This document shows, one piece after another, positions 1 to 12,100 of a stretch of 64,000 nucleotides of DNA (positions are counted from its first letter, which is position 1; every line of letters starts with the position of its first letter). The notes beneath the pieces are model-generated. The model saw only the letters and a list, made by a program, of their open reading frames with translations. It did no database searches and had not been told where the DNA came from. The translations under genes were made by a program, and so were the position numbers. Origin of the DNA: Ottelia alismoides (taxonomy: Eukaryota > Streptophyta > Magnoliopsida > Alismatales > Hydrocharitaceae); contig JAZKJV010005542.1 in assembly GCA_037367405.1 (NCBI GenBank), forward strand, positions 670,501-734,500, read 5' to 3'.

Positions 1-1606
1 GATGAGGTCCTTAGGCCTTCAATCCTGTACAGAAAGAAAGAGGGGTCGAGGGAAAATTGCCTCGACCCGTTAGCGGGAGAAATGGGTGAACGGATGGGGC
101 GATGCATGGTTCTTCGATGAGCGGCGGCGGAGGAGAACCTAAGTCCAGGTTCCGGGGTGAGCCAGGATGATCGGAGGGGTGAAGAGGGTGCGTAGGAGTC
201 TCGTAAAGATGTAGGTGGGGTCGGATAATGAAATGGGTGATCGGAAAATGTGGGAAGTAGGCGGTGGTCGAAAATCGTGAAATCGGAAACTATGGAGATC
301 TAGGGACAAAAGAGGGTACCTGATGATCGGAGTCGTATGTGGGGGAGATGCTGAGTCCCCTAGGGTCTTTACCTCGATGGAGCGACGCCTCCATAGGCTC
401 AAACTACACCGGTGGCGGAGCTCGACGATGATGGTTGCCGGACCTAGGACTACGCCTCCAAACACTCGCTGCAACACGGTCCCGCGCTCGCTGTCACTCG
501 AGGAGGAAGGTGGAGGTCACTTGGGTCGAAGATGAGGGCCAAAGGTACGGGAGAAGGCAGCTGGAGCTCAGGCTATATACTGGTAGGGGTCCGGGAATAT
601 AGGAGTCGGGTGAGCCAATCAGTGCACGGACCCCGAGAGAGAAGATTTGGCGTGCATCATGGATCATTGAGCAACAATCGGAGCTTGGGGTTTGGGCAAA
701 TGGAGGTCGGATCATGACGCGAAAAATTGGGGAAGTCGGGTCCGTGCGAGGATCCGCGGAGATGTGGCCCGGGGGGAGGGGAGTTGACCGGGGGTCAACA
801 ATCCCCCGTGGACAAATCAGAAAATTCCAATCCTGAAATTATTTGAAAATTCATTTTAAAATAATAAATGATTTTATTTAAAAATATTTACAACATGAAA
901 AATGTTTATTTTTTTTCAAATTTTTTTAGTGATATTTATTTATTTTTTTAAAAAATAAATCAATGTATATACATAATATATTATTATATACAGGTATATA
1001 TACCTAGGTATTTTTAATTTTTATTTTTATTAGTTTATTTTTGTACAATTATCCCTATTTTATATTTTTTTGATTTACGACATAAAATTTGGGATACAAA
1101 ATAATTTTTATTTTATTTTTTTATTTACTTAAAATGGTAGAATAAATAGGTATATGTACATATATACATGTTATATACAAACATGAGAGAAATGCTTTTA
1201 TTTTTATTTTTATTTTATTTTCTCATTTTTATTTTATTTTTATAAATATATAGAAATTATGAGGAACACATATATATTTTTATTTTATGAAAATAAAATA
1301 TATACATGAAAGGGGGAATATTTATACAATGTTGAATGACCCTATCTCTCTCTACTTGTTTTATTTTACGGTCAGGCCAATCTTGGCCCTCCTTTGGGTT
1401 CATGTCGCTCAATATTTATTCTAAATATTTCCCTCTTTTTCTTTATTTATTTATTCCTTTATTTTTGCACAAAAACATGATTAAATATTGCTATTTACAC
1501 AAAGCATGCAGTTAGACAATTTATCATATTTACAAGTATTTACATGGTGTTTTGCAAAGATTTTTAGCTAAACTAAAGGAATAAAGAGTGATGAATGGGA
1601 TTCATC
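1..1606 (-). repeat. Athila-type LTR (3' LTR of element A), partial
   Basis: In minus orientation this starts with the family terminus TGATGAATCCCATTCATC (plus positions 1590-1607) and runs leftward off the window. The right half is very AT-rich and the left half (1-800) is GC-rich, the same layout as the other LTRs here. The block with 'ccctatctctctctacttgttttat' near 1340-1400 is also found in the LTRs at 7423-10662 and 59907-63437. Short ORFs in the GC-rich half are not supported as genes. Confidence 0.8.
783..799. promoter_or_regulatory. Palindromic double W-box in LTR
   Basis: GTTGACC-ggg-GGTCAAC, two inverted TTGACC cores. WRKY factors bind TTGAC(C/T). The same palindrome sits at the matching place in six other LTR copies in this window. 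Regulatory function is inferred. Confidence 0.5.
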
Positions 1607-2051
1607 TGGTCTTAACCAAGCTCCATTTTCCAATTTAATTTTAGGCTAGTTTAAATATCAACTATGATTCAAAAAAACTGTACACATATATACAAAAATA
1701 TTTTTATGCATGTTTTTGGAATATGTGCAAAATTTTTGAAAAATGTTTGCATGAATGCAGAAGTTTTGCAAAATATTTACACACATTTACACAAGGGGTT
1801 TTGCAAACTTTTGTTTTTCTGACATTTTAGCCAAAAATTTTGTACTATATACATAATTTTGATATCAAAATATTTACAAACTCTTTACACAAAACATTTT
1901 TACAAACATTTGTACAAAAATATTTTTTATAAAAGCTATGTATGTGCAAGAAAGAATGTTATATTTGTACAAGGAAAAATTTTAAATTTTTATGGTTTTT
2001 TAGATAAAAGAATTTTATCCATTATTTTATTTATTAACACATTCACACAAA
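1607..2051 (-). other. 3' non-coding region of element A, shortened
   Basis: AT-rich sequence matching the reverse complement of 33870-34310 in element B, including the 'taagctccatt' and 'tagtttaaatatcaactatgatt' blocks next to the LTR. It holds many TTTACA/TGTAAA runs. In B about 1 kb more sequence, then the polypurine tract, lies between this block and the LTR; here the LTR follows directly. No coding sequence seen. Confidence 0.6.
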
Positions 2052-2449
2052 GTACGAGTTATGGCTAAAGTATATATGAAATATATATGATAGCCCCCTA
2101 TACTTAGCTCGAACGATGTCCTCAGAGTGGATCGAGAGCGATGAAGAAGACATAACTCGTGCTTAGTATAGGGAAGTGAAAAGGAATGGTATACTATAAG
2201 GATGAATCAAAGAATAGAATGAAGAGAATCTCAGTATTTCCCCCCTATACTTAGGATCAAGCAATCCTAAGTATAGCAGACTGTACATAAAGGGAAATCC
2301 GAGTGAAAGAATGTACAGAGTTTACCTCCCCTATACTTAGTGTGAAAGGTCCCTAAGTATAGGTAGCAAAGCAGATGTAAAAAGAATCAAAAGAATACTC
2401 AAGATTCCAACACCCCCTATACTTAGGGTAAAGTACACCCTAAGTATAG
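2052..2449 (-). other. Structured 3' module of element A: four CTATACTTAGG stem-loops
   Basis: In element order: stem 1 arms 2437-2449/2417-2429 (13 bp, perfect); stem 2 arms 2353-2363/2330-2340 (11 bp); an intervening CTGTACAT/ATGTACAG stem at 2281-2288/2311-2318; stem 3 arms 2264-2276/2245-2257 (13 bp, perfect); stem 4 arms 2161-2173/2096-2108 (12 of 13) with an inner stem in its loop. ACGAGTTATG near 2054 pairs with CATAACTCGT near 2151. The same array is at 33465-33864 and 40634-41029. Function unknown. Confidence 0.8.
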
Positions 2450-2578
2450 CATAATCATTGGATGCAGATGGGGTGCAGGACTAAAGAATGAGATGATATA
2501 GACATTTGGATCTATACATGGCGGAGGACAGTGATAATCAGACATGAGATGCACTATATGTGAATCAAAGACCACATC

Positions 2579-3768
2579 TCACGCAAAATGAATAGGGATG
2601 ACGTCAACGGCTCATGATCTAGATATGGGTTGAGCCGCTGTCCGTTAACGTGAAAGGTAGACTCAGATGACATCTCAGATATGTCAATAATACCATTTTC
2701 ATGTACTTTTCGGACCAGGTGTAGTCCCTTCCACTTGCTCTATAACTTCCCTGGAAATAATCTAAGCCTGGCATCAAACAACCATACTCTCTAATCTGGC
2801 TCAAACTGCTTGTGGCTAATATAAGAATCATGCCACTCCTTCACTCGCTCCTTGTAATGTAGGCTGCTCGAAAAGGTTGCATCTCTAAGCTCCTCCAGGG
2901 CTGCCGATTCTGCTCTCCTCTGATCTCCTACACCCATTGGATCCAAAAGTATATCTGTGACATCCCAAAGTGACTTGTGCCTCAGCTCAACAGGTAAATG
3001 GTAAGGCTTGCCATAAACGAGGCGAAAGGGAGATGTACCCAAAAGAGTCTTGAAGGACGTTTGGTATGCCCACAAGACCTAGTCCAAAAGCCGTGACCAA
3101 TCCTTTCGGTCAGGGCGGACGACCTTCTACAATATAGTCTTGATCTCCCTATTTGACACTTCAGTAAGACCATTGGTCTGAGGATGATATGGAGTGGCTA
3201 CTCGATGGTCAATGCTGAACTCGTTAGCAAGGGCCTTTACCTTGTCGTTGATGAAATGAGACCCCCTGTCAGATATCAAAACTCGAGGTGCCCCGAACCG
3301 GGAAATGATATGCTTCCTCAAAAATCTGCAAACAATCCTAGCATCTGCGGTTCAGGCAGGGATGGTCTCAACCTAACGACTCACATAATCAACGACCGAC
3401 AGAATGTACTCGAATTCCTGGCTCTTAGTGAATGGACCCATGAAATTATTGCTCCATGCATCAAAAACCTCATAAAAGTGAATGGGTTGCATCAGCATCA
3501 TGTCACGCTGTCCATAGGTGCCCATCCTATGAAAGTCAGTACATCTCTTCATGAATTCATCAGAATCCTTGGAGAGAGTAGGCCACCATAGGTCAGATTG
3601 GAGCACTTTCTGTGCCGTTCTCCTCCCAGAGTGATGTCCTCCTACCTCCAGCTTGTGGCAGTATGTGAGGATGCTATGGTGCTCCTCCTGAGGAATGCAC
3701 CGTCGCCAGACACTATCCCCTCCTTCATGATAAAGGATTGGATCCTCCCAAGGGTAAGACTTCGCCTT
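2579..3768 (-). pseudogene. Athila-type integrase remnant (element A), fused to gag
   Basis: Integrase inserts the element cDNA into chromosomes. The HHCC zinc-binding domain is recognisable near 3730-3550 (histidine pair in EEHHS, then VGGHHSG), but the first Cys of the final pair is altered (CTDFHRMG). The core follows: DFMG-like stretch read as NNFMGPF, then SDRGSHF and [10 protein letters not shown], which supplies the catalytic Glu. The C-terminal part ([32 protein letters not shown]) ends at a stop at 2579-2581. Several frame changes and stops (near 3370, 3060 and 2790) make it non-functional. It begins directly in gag sequence at about 3768, so the N-terminal part of pol is deleted. 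Confidence 0.85.
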
Positions 3769-6095
3769 GGTGGCATCAGCACCACCGTCATCAACATCAT
3801 CATGAGTGGCATCAACACTGCTCTCCTTCTCATTTGGTGCTCCTGAGTCCTCATGTGGTCGTCGCTTACATGAGGCGTCGCCCGCTGGCATCTTATCGCT
3901 CCTAAGTGTCACAAAGTCAACATCAAAAGTGTATGCAGAAATATCTCCAAGTGAGTCATTAGGAGTGGTAATCTCTGTAAACTCTACCTGCTCAAACTTC
4001 CTCTTTAGGTTGTTCGGATTCGGCTCGATCTGAGTAGATATGGCGGCCTTGCCCTTCACTATCTCCCTCATCTCCTGTCAGAACTCGTCCATCTCCCATC
4101 TGAAAGTGGCCTGCTGCTCGGAGACAAGGCGGGCTAAATCATCAAGGGCTAGGTTCTCACAGGCTAGCCCATAAGAACCGGATGGGTGGCCTCTTTTGAA
4201 GTGAGGCTGCTGTTGAGATGGATGAGGGGGATACTGGGGGTGAAACTGCTGAGGCTGTTGCTGCCGCCTCCATGACAGTCCCTGCTGATAGGGACGAGGA
4301 CCATGCTGCTGGTAAGGTAGTTGTGGCTGTGGCTATGGGAACTGGGGCTGCTGCTGCTACTGCTGGCTGTACTGCCCACTCTGAACTGGAGGCTGCTGTT
4401 GGGAAGAGGCACCTCCGGCCGACCAACGGAATTCGGGATGGTCTCGGCGGATCCTAGGCTGAGGTCGATCATACCAAATCCTGTTGACATCCATCACCAG
4501 CTCCTGCTCGTAAGGGGGTGGGGAAAGGACTGCCAGGGGTTGATCCTACTGATACACCACCATCTGAGTGTCCTGCGACGGTGGTGGCTGGAAGTACTGC
4601 TGCTGCGGCTGCTGGAACGACTTCGCCTGAACATGGTGAACCTGTCTGGGCTGGCTGGAGTGCTGGGTCGAGCTGCTGCTGCTGGTATAAACCCATGACC
4701 AGAGACGGGGCTGAGAAGCCGTCTGTGTCTCTTAGAGACACATGATCTGGGTCTTCAGGTCACTCAGCGTCTATGCCATCTGATGTATATGAGACATGCC
4801 CTGGCACTGCTTCTTCTCAATAAGCTCGATGCCATCCAAGTTCTCACTGATAATCCCCATATCAGTGAATGTCGACTCTGCCTATGCTACGACTGTTGAT
4901 GATGTAGATAGACCAGCATCGTCCCATGCTTTCCTCTAATAGGACACGACTTGTGGTGTGGGATTCCCCTATGCATATAATCGGATCTGGGACATCACCG
5001 TATAGTTCTCTGCTATCTCCTCGCAGATAGCCCAAACCTGATCCTCATCCTTGGCAAAATATGAGCCCCCACAGGATGCGTTGACTAGTTTTTGCAACTC
5101 CGGTGTAAGCCCACAGAAGAAATTCTGAACAAGATTGGGCTTAGATATATCATGATGAGGACCGGTCTGTGAGCTCCCTGAATCTGTCCCATGCCTCATG
5201 AAATTTCTCGTTGGAAAGCATGGAAAAGTTGCTGATCAAGGCTCCTACTGCATTCGTCCGGCCGAGTGGATAGTACTTATTCAAGTACTCGTTCCGAAAC
5301 AGTTCCCAAGAGGTGATGAATCTCCCTAGGTGCTTCATCTAGTTGGCTGCTCTATCTACGAGGTAGAATGGAAAAGCCGTCATCTTGATGGTATCCTCGT
5401 CCACGAGGCGATCGTCGATAGTACTGCAGATCATCTCAAATTCTTGGAGATGAAGATGTGGCTCTCAGTGGCGAGTCCGTGGAATCAGGGTAGAAGCTGG
5501 ATTGTCTGAGGCGGGAGCTTGAAATCTCCCAAAATGGCTGGCAGCTGTATCCATCTATGGGTCAGAGTTGCACCAGGGTTGTGCAACTCTCTCATCAGTT
5601 GTGCAGGTGCTGCTAGCTGTACAGGCTCCTCGGGCTCTCCTCCCTCAGGAATCTCTGATCCTCCACCAGCTCTGCACTGCTCTCTATCAGTTCTCATCTG
5701 CTCCATCTCTCGACGCATGTCCACCATGAAAGCCCCCTGGTCTATGATCTGACATTGCATGGTCTCTAGAGAGGCTAATAGGTGTTGTGGATGGCACCCT
5801 GATCAAGTACATAAGTCTGGATCCCGCTGGGTCCATCGATGCGCACCTCACTGCTGGCCATGGTCTCAACAAAGGCAAAAGACCCAAACTCAGGTGCCGA
5901 TAAATCATTAATTGTCTGCTGCGGTCTCTGTTCGGGTACCTCAGGACTGATAAAAGGGTGGTCGAGGGGGAACATGACGGAGTCAAACTCGGGTTCGGAT
6001 AGCGGGTCTCGGCTCTCAAAAACCAACCTAGATGAGCAGACTGGAGTGCTCGAAAGCGGTGTAGCCAGAGGCTGCCTAAGGGACCTCCGGCCCAT
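3769..6095 (-). pseudogene. Athila-type gag remnant (element A)
   Basis: Gag forms the particle that packages element RNA. Translation probably starts at the ATG at 6095 (IMGRRSLRQPL), as element B starts with MMGRRSLRQPL. Recognisable parts are the N-terminal EPEFDSVMFPLDHPF block, the ELHNPG-TLTHRW block, the retrotransposon gag core near 5340-4970 (KHLGRFITSWELFRNEY, NKYYPLGRTNA, FFCGLTPELQ, ASCGGSYFAKDEDQVWA), and a long Gln/Pro-rich part near 4740-4150. The C-terminal block QIEPNPNNLKRKFEQVEF at 4020-3960 is also in element B. Stops and frameshifts break the frame repeatedly, for example near 5774, 5480 and 4968. Confidence 0.85.
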
Positions 6096-7401
6096 TATCT
6101 TGATGTAGCGAGTGAAGGTGGATGAGATCTGGAAAAACACACAAGATCGATCAAGCAAACCCCCAATTCACCTACTCACGTAGAGTTGATGACCGTAAAG
6201 GCTCGGTCTTTTATCTTGTCAATTTTATTAGGTGATCAAATAGTCTTTCAGAGCGATTAAGCGAGCTGGTAAGAACCCAATTCTCCTAACAGACTGTCCC
6301 ATATAAAAGGCCGGTAGTCTGCCAATAGTTCAGGTATGGCTCTATCCTAGTGTGCGGGTCACTCTCTCGCTCATCCAAACCATACAATGAGGAGATTACT
6401 CTCCCAATACAGATTTTTAAGTCAAACCTTTAGGATCAAGTGAGCTTTAGCAGTCCCAATTTTATAGTTTTTCTTTTTAGGTATTTTTCAAAGCAAACAA
6501 TGCCTAACGATTTATTCGGTTCTCTTGATTATTTTATGTCCAAAACAGAGGGAGAAGTCGAAAAAACCGATGCACGATCAAATACCGTGATGCATGCATA
6601 GTAAGAAATGCGTACTTGACTCCAGCTCTCTACATGCAGGGTGATCCGCGCATAAATTTAAAGATAGAATTAAAACTACCTATATGATGTAAGAAGAAAT
6701 CGACCTTAGACGAAGCACTTTCTACACGAGAAGAACAATAGCTAGCCAATCAGACTAAGTCCGGAGTCTGATCTTGGGAACCACTCGGTGCCCACCACAA
6801 CGGGTCCTGCGAGCGCTATATGTGGTTCCTCACGACACATGGACTCGAGCCTAATTAAACTAACTTTTTATTGTGATTTAAGCAATACGGTCCAATTAAC
6901 CGATCTATAGGTGCAGGCAGATAATTAGGGTTGGGCCTTTATTAATTACGTCACAATCAAGGAAAATCCTAAGTCTAGGGGGCCAAAATATTCGAAAATC
7001 AAACATAAAGTAAATGCAGTAAAAACAAAATCGGCGAAAAACCACAGTAAGGTCCCCCGAACACACCGGTGCTTGGCGAAACAGATCCCGATCAGCCAAG
7101 TGTCCAAAGTCCACAGTCCAGGTCCCTGTATTATTACAACAATAATAATAGAAAAAGCAGTCCTAAACTCTCAGATCTACTCAGTCTTCTGCTCCCGCAC
7201 TCCTATGCTTTCCTACGACTCGATGGAGAAATAAGCCACCTCCGCTTCGCTCGGGTGCGTCGACACTCCTAGGAATGTCGTCCTCGCTCGTCGGGCCCTC
7301 GCAAGAAATAGAGAAACAAAAGATGGGTCAGATCACATTTATTAAAAATATATCAAATGTAGTAGAAAATCAAGCAAGGAAAAGCGACTACCAAGCCGTG
7401 C
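6096..7401 (-). other. 5' leader of element A with conserved stem-loop
   Basis: About 1.3 kb between primer site and gag, the same size as the leaders of B and C and sharing blocks with them: a stem-loop at 7057-7076, the block around 6860-6600 read on the minus strand as GGACCCGTTGTGG-GGGCACCGAGTG, and a segment near 6170-6240. No intact ORF: the QDPLW peptide seen in the B and C leaders is broken here by stops. Packaging or translational control is inferred from position only. Confidence 0.6.
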
Positions 7402-7419
7402 TCCCTGACAACGACACCA
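7402..7419 (-). other. Primer binding site, tRNA-Asp type (mutated)
   Basis: The minus strand reads TGGTGTCGTTGTCAGGGA three bases after the LTR end (TCATCA). The 3' end of plant tRNA-Asp is complementary to TGGCGCCGTTGCCGGGGA, so this copy has four transition-type mismatches. It fixes the element orientation and the end of its 5' LTR. Confidence 0.8.
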
Positions 7420-7422
7420 TTT

Positions 7423-10400
7423 TGATGAGTGGCCCGAGCAACTAAGGTTAAATGATATCAAAGGTCGTTGCAACCTCAATAACTCAAATCGGGCTCAATA
7501 AGAAAAATGAGAGACCACCAACAAGATCAAACAGCAATAAAATGAGGCAAGTGGTCCTGCTAATTATTTTTACCTGATATATCTACTAGCGTTGAACACA
7601 AGGAGTACGTAATGTAAAAGCTACTAAGTAGTCGAGAATCCAATAAAAGCAAAGGAATGGTGGTTTTTAATTTTTCATTTTTTACGATTTTTAATATAAA
7701 AAAAGGCTAAAAGGAAAGCAAAAATCAAGACTCACACAATTATTTAATAGCCCAAAAACATTCAATAATTTAGAATAAAAATGTTTTTGTGTTTTGAAAA
7801 TATTCAAATGTTTTTGGGAATTTTCTTAGAGTTTTCTGGTTTTTAATTAATTTTCTAAAAATAAAACAAATCAGTAATAAAAACCAATGTACATCTAGAA
7901 CCTAAAGGCATATTAAAATTACTTAAAACGCCTATAAAATTCAAGCATCAATTTTATGTGAAATTACAAGCAAAATTCTAACTATAGAATAAGAAAACAC
8001 ATTTTTTTGAATTTTTATGAATATATACTGATTTTCCTAAGGTCTTTTTGTCTTTTTCAATTTTTTTGGGTTTTATAAATTGGAATGAAGCGAAAATTGG
8101 ACAGAAACTCAAGTAAAACAAAAGAAGCAATCACAAAATTTTCAGAATTTTTCAAGGCTTTTTAATATTTTTAGTTGATTTTCTAAAGCAAATAGTGACA
8201 ATTTTTAAGGTTTTTGAATTTTTAAAAATAATAAATGCAATCAAAATAGAACAAAAAATTCACTAAAATTCCTACACCATGGCAGAACCATGTGTCAAAA
8301 TTTTATGATTTTTGGACAACTTTTTCTATTATTTAATCCAAAACAAATGACACAACACACATAGACCAAAATGCAATTATTGAAAAGTTTCCGGCCAAAC
8401 AGTAACACTTATAAACAGTAGAGGGCTTAGTTTGCATAAATAAATCCAAATCCGCACGTGGGCAGCACGTGAGCCAGGCACTCAGGGGTATAAATGCTAA
8501 TTCTATTAGTGAAGATTCATTCATTAACAACCATGAAGTCAAGGATGAAACATGCAAATAACCCAAAAGTCATGTGGGGACCACGTGCCACACAAACGGA
8601 AGGACTAGAATGCTAATATTAAAAGCACAAGGTTTAAGATGCAAAATGAGGCTAAAAATATTTACAGGACTAACAAAGAAATGCAAAAAGATAGAAGGGC
8701 CTAAGTGCAAATACCCTTCTTTATTAATCCAACGGCTGAGAGTATCTAACTTATGATCGGACGCTTGAGCTCGTCGGATGACCCTTCGACGATGGACGAC
8801 TGAGAGCTGATCCTCAGATGGATCGGACGATCGAGGTCTCCCCGAAGATGAACATGCAAGATTAGAACTGGAGGGAGCCTCGATCCAATGGTAGGGACTC
8901 TTGGAAGAACGACGAAGAACTCACCTCCGGCGAGCTTCGATCGGCCAATGAGAACGGCCCGCGAAGGTGGAAAACCTGGAGCGGTTGTGCTCGTATACCC
9001 GGACCTCAGATAAGGCCCCTTGAGCACTGAACCTGCACAAATAAGATACTGGGTCGAGGGCAAAGTGTCTCGATTCGTCAGTACGCGGTATGGGTGGTAG
9101 ATGAGGCGAGACGTGGCCCTCCAACGAAGCGAGGACGGAGGGGGGCCTGGAGCTCGTTCTTGGGGCGAACAAGGTGAATGGATGGGCATAGAAGGTGGGG
9201 AGAAGGTTGATGAATGTGCTATGACCGTCGAAATAATGAATGGAAGATCCGATCACGGTGAATGGGGCCAAGCAACTCTGGTTGACCCGAACTCGAAAAT
9301 CTTGAATCAAATACGATCAAGAAGAAATCTAAGTTACATAGTGACTGGAGTCATATGGGCTGAAGATCAGGGACCTCCGGGGGTCTTTGCCTCAATGGGT
9401 TGATGGGTCCAGAGGCTGGACTCACCTCGAGGCGGAGCACGATGGAATGATCGTCGGATCTAAGGCTACAGGGCTCGAAACCTCTCTACAACAAGCTCTA
9501 TCGCACGCTATCACTCATGGGAAGAGATGCAGATCATCAGAGATGAGGGGGTGGTCGAAGATGCGGAAGAAGATGGGGCTCCAGGAGTTTTCATATGCTA
9601 CGGGGTCCGAGAAGTGTAGAGCATAGGCACGCGAACCGAGGGACGGTTCCCTAGAGGATTCGTCGGGCGTGGATCATGGATCGTCCCTCAATAATCGGAG
9701 AAGCGAGTTGAAGGGAATGGCAGTTGGATCGAGCCATAGAAATTAGGCGAAATCGGGTGAAACCGAGTCCGCTCGAAAATGAAGTCCAAGGGGGGCAGTT
9801 GACCGTGGTCAACGACTCCGACGTGGCCCAATCAGGTGCGATGGGAGAAAAGACAAAATAAAATAGACGATAAAATAGTAGAAAAATGCGAAAATAAATA
9901 GATAAAACAAATAAATGATTTTAAATTAAAAAATAAATAAAATGAAAAATGTTCCTTATTTTTCAAAGGATTTTTCTATGATTTTTATTTATTTTTATGA
10001 AAAATAATTTATGGTATATATATATACAGTGTGTTATATTATATAAATGATATAAAATACCTATGTATTTTGTACATTTATTTTTATTTTCTTTTTTTTA
10101 CATAAATATTCCAATTTTGTATTTTATTTAATTACAACATAATTTTTGAAGTATAAAATAATTTTTATTTTATTTTTATTATTTATTTACAAGTATAAAT
10201 TAAATAGGGAAAGATACACATATACACGTGTTATGTACAAGGCGAGAGAGTGTTTTATTATTTTATTTTACTTTATTTTTTTTCTAATTTTTATTTTATT
10301 TTCAGAAATATATACAAGTAAGGTAAAAACACCTTTTTATTTTATTTTGTAAAAATAAATTATATACATCAAGGGTGTATATGTACAAGGTAGAGTGTCC

Positions 10401-10662
10401 CTATCTCTCTCTACTTATTTTATTTGGCGATCAGGCCAATTCTTGGCTCTCTTTTGGGTTCATGTCACTCAATAATTATTCTAAATATTTCCTTCCTTTT
10501 ATTCTTTATTCTTTTATTTTTGCACAAATACATGCTAATTATTAGATATTTACAAATGCATGCTTATTGCTAATTTATTGTATTTACAACTATTTACATG
10601 ATGCTTTGCCACGATATTTAGCTAAAATAAAAGAATAAAGAGTGATGAATGTGGATTCATCG
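7423..10662 (-). repeat. Athila-type LTR (5' LTR of element A)
   Basis: 3240 bases. The left edge is TGATGAGTGG (LTR 3' end ..TCATCA on the minus strand) beside the primer site. The right edge, TGATGAATGTGGATTCATCG at 10643-10662, is the palindromic LTR 5' terminus with one change at the end. Internal order matches other family members: AT-rich at both ends, GC-rich part near 8750-9830. ORFs inside it are not conserved as proteins. Confidence 0.85.
9798..9813. promoter_or_regulatory. Palindromic double W-box in LTR
   Basis: GTTGACC-gt-GGTCAAC, followed by CCCAATCAG, a CCAAT-box-like string also near the palindrome in other LTR copies. WRKY binding is inferred from the TTGACC cores. Confidence 0.5.
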
Positions 10663-12100
10663 CTTAGTGTCTATCTTAAGAATATGATCAACACCTCACA
10701 TACGAGATTGCAGTTATGATGAGATGAGTTGAAATTTCACTTGAGAAATGGGATGAGGGATTTGAGTTTGGACTTGATTTGATGATGCTCAAGGATGGAA
10801 TAATATCAATGAAGGCTTCATGAAACCTGAGTGTAAGCACCTTTAGCCAGTATGAGAACATGGTTCTTATACTATCTCTTGATATTTACCTATGTACCAG
10901 GGTGTGATGAAATCTAAAAAATGTTGATCAGTGTGCGCCAACTTTTGGTAAAATCAATGGAGCTAGCCAAAAAGAAAAGCAAAGAAATATTAAAGTTGAA
11001 AGAGACACTCTCATTCCATAAAGTTAAATATCAAAGAGCTTACACCAAAGGCGAGTGCTCCCAAACATTTCAAAGTGTCCACTTGGACCACCACTATTAG
11101 AACTAGGAGTCGGGTTAGAACCAAAAAAGGGCACTGCATCGTAAATGCTACAAGTCTGGGTGTAGAAGGTATAATAGATACTAAAAAAAGGCACACCCCG
11201 GTGTACTCCCAGGAAAACAAGTGCAGACGACTCCAACTTCTCTTGACGGACACACTGATCAACAATCAAAAAAATACGTGTTGAGTTAAATAAGGTACTC
11301 GAGAGGATCATTGTTCCAATGAGAGGTAGAGAGGAAATGACACAATCCTATGACCTCCATCAACTAGCCTTCCATCTACCCTTTTAAGTTTGACAACTAA
11401 AGAGACAGTGGATTGGATGCAAGAAATGGTTTATTCCCTAGTATTGAGCGTCAGGTTCAAATAAATGTCCATAAAATTAGTAAATTAATAAAATGACTTT
11501 TGTAAATAAAAAATACATTAGTTATTGCGTATTATATTGTACAAAATTTATTAACAATAAAAGCCACAAAATAGAGTTTTCACCTGTAAATAGTCCAAAA
11601 CTTCTTGTATTTTTAATAATTTCATTTCAATGCCTTTTTGGCTAATTCTCTATCTATCTTGTTCATAAAAATGCATATAAAATACAAAAATACAAAACAA
11701 ATTTCTTCTCAAATAAATACTCCTAGACCCCAATGAGAAAAAGCCGTAAAGTCCAACTTCTCGACCAACTTCCTGCTCCGTATAAACTCCAAGTTCACCA
11801 AACTCACTTTTAAAGTTCAAGTTAGAAAATTATCTATCCAATAAAAGTACTTTCATTAAAATCAAAGCTTGTTTATAAAATTTAAATTTTGGGACCTAGA
11901 TGTACATTGTATATTAGGTAAATATTCATTCATTCTTCATTTTTTTATTTTATCTTTCTTAATTGCTAAAAAATCCAAAAAAATCATTGTTGTGTTGTAT
12001 TTTATTACTTATATTTTATTATATTTTTCTATTGTAAATATCTTTTATTAAAAATACAAAAAATTAAAATTAGAAAAGTAAAAAAACATGTACATGTTGC
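10663..12100. other. Unassigned AT-rich stretch
   Basis: No coding sequence that I can support. 10663-11400 is moderately AT-rich unique-looking sequence; short ORFs on both strands near 11010-11310 overlap and match nothing I recognise. 11400-12100 is very AT-rich with many TTTTA/TAAAA runs. It may be the 3' part of an old retrotransposon, but no polypurine tract or domain was seen. Confidence 0.4.

Larger units (their letters stand above)
1..10662 (-). mobile_element. Element A: defective Athila-type Ty3/gypsy retrotransposon, left end cut by window
   Basis: The element reads on the minus strand: 5' LTR (7423-10662), primer site (7402-7419), leader, gag, integrase remnant, structured 3' module (2052-2449) and 3' LTR (1-1606, continuing beyond the window). 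Protease, RT and RNase H are missing; gag joins integrase in frame near 3768. Compared with element B, about 1 kb of 3' region and the polypurine tract are also absent at 1606/1607. The two LTR segments differ a lot by eye, so the insertion is old or the left LTR came from a recombination. The right flank, CTTAG at 10663-10667, is the expected target-duplication position, but its partner lies outside the window. Confidence 0.85.

Noticed and set aside
2096..2449. CRISPR-like array reading of the regularly spaced inverted repeats
   Set aside because: The repeats are stem-loops in a plant retrotransposon 3' region, only four in number, with diverged arms and no unique-spacer pattern.
2096..2449. 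MITE or other DNA transposon inserted in the 3' region
   Set aside because: The arms occur four times at fixed spacing in three independent elements, with no target duplications around individual stems, so they belong to the retrotransposon.
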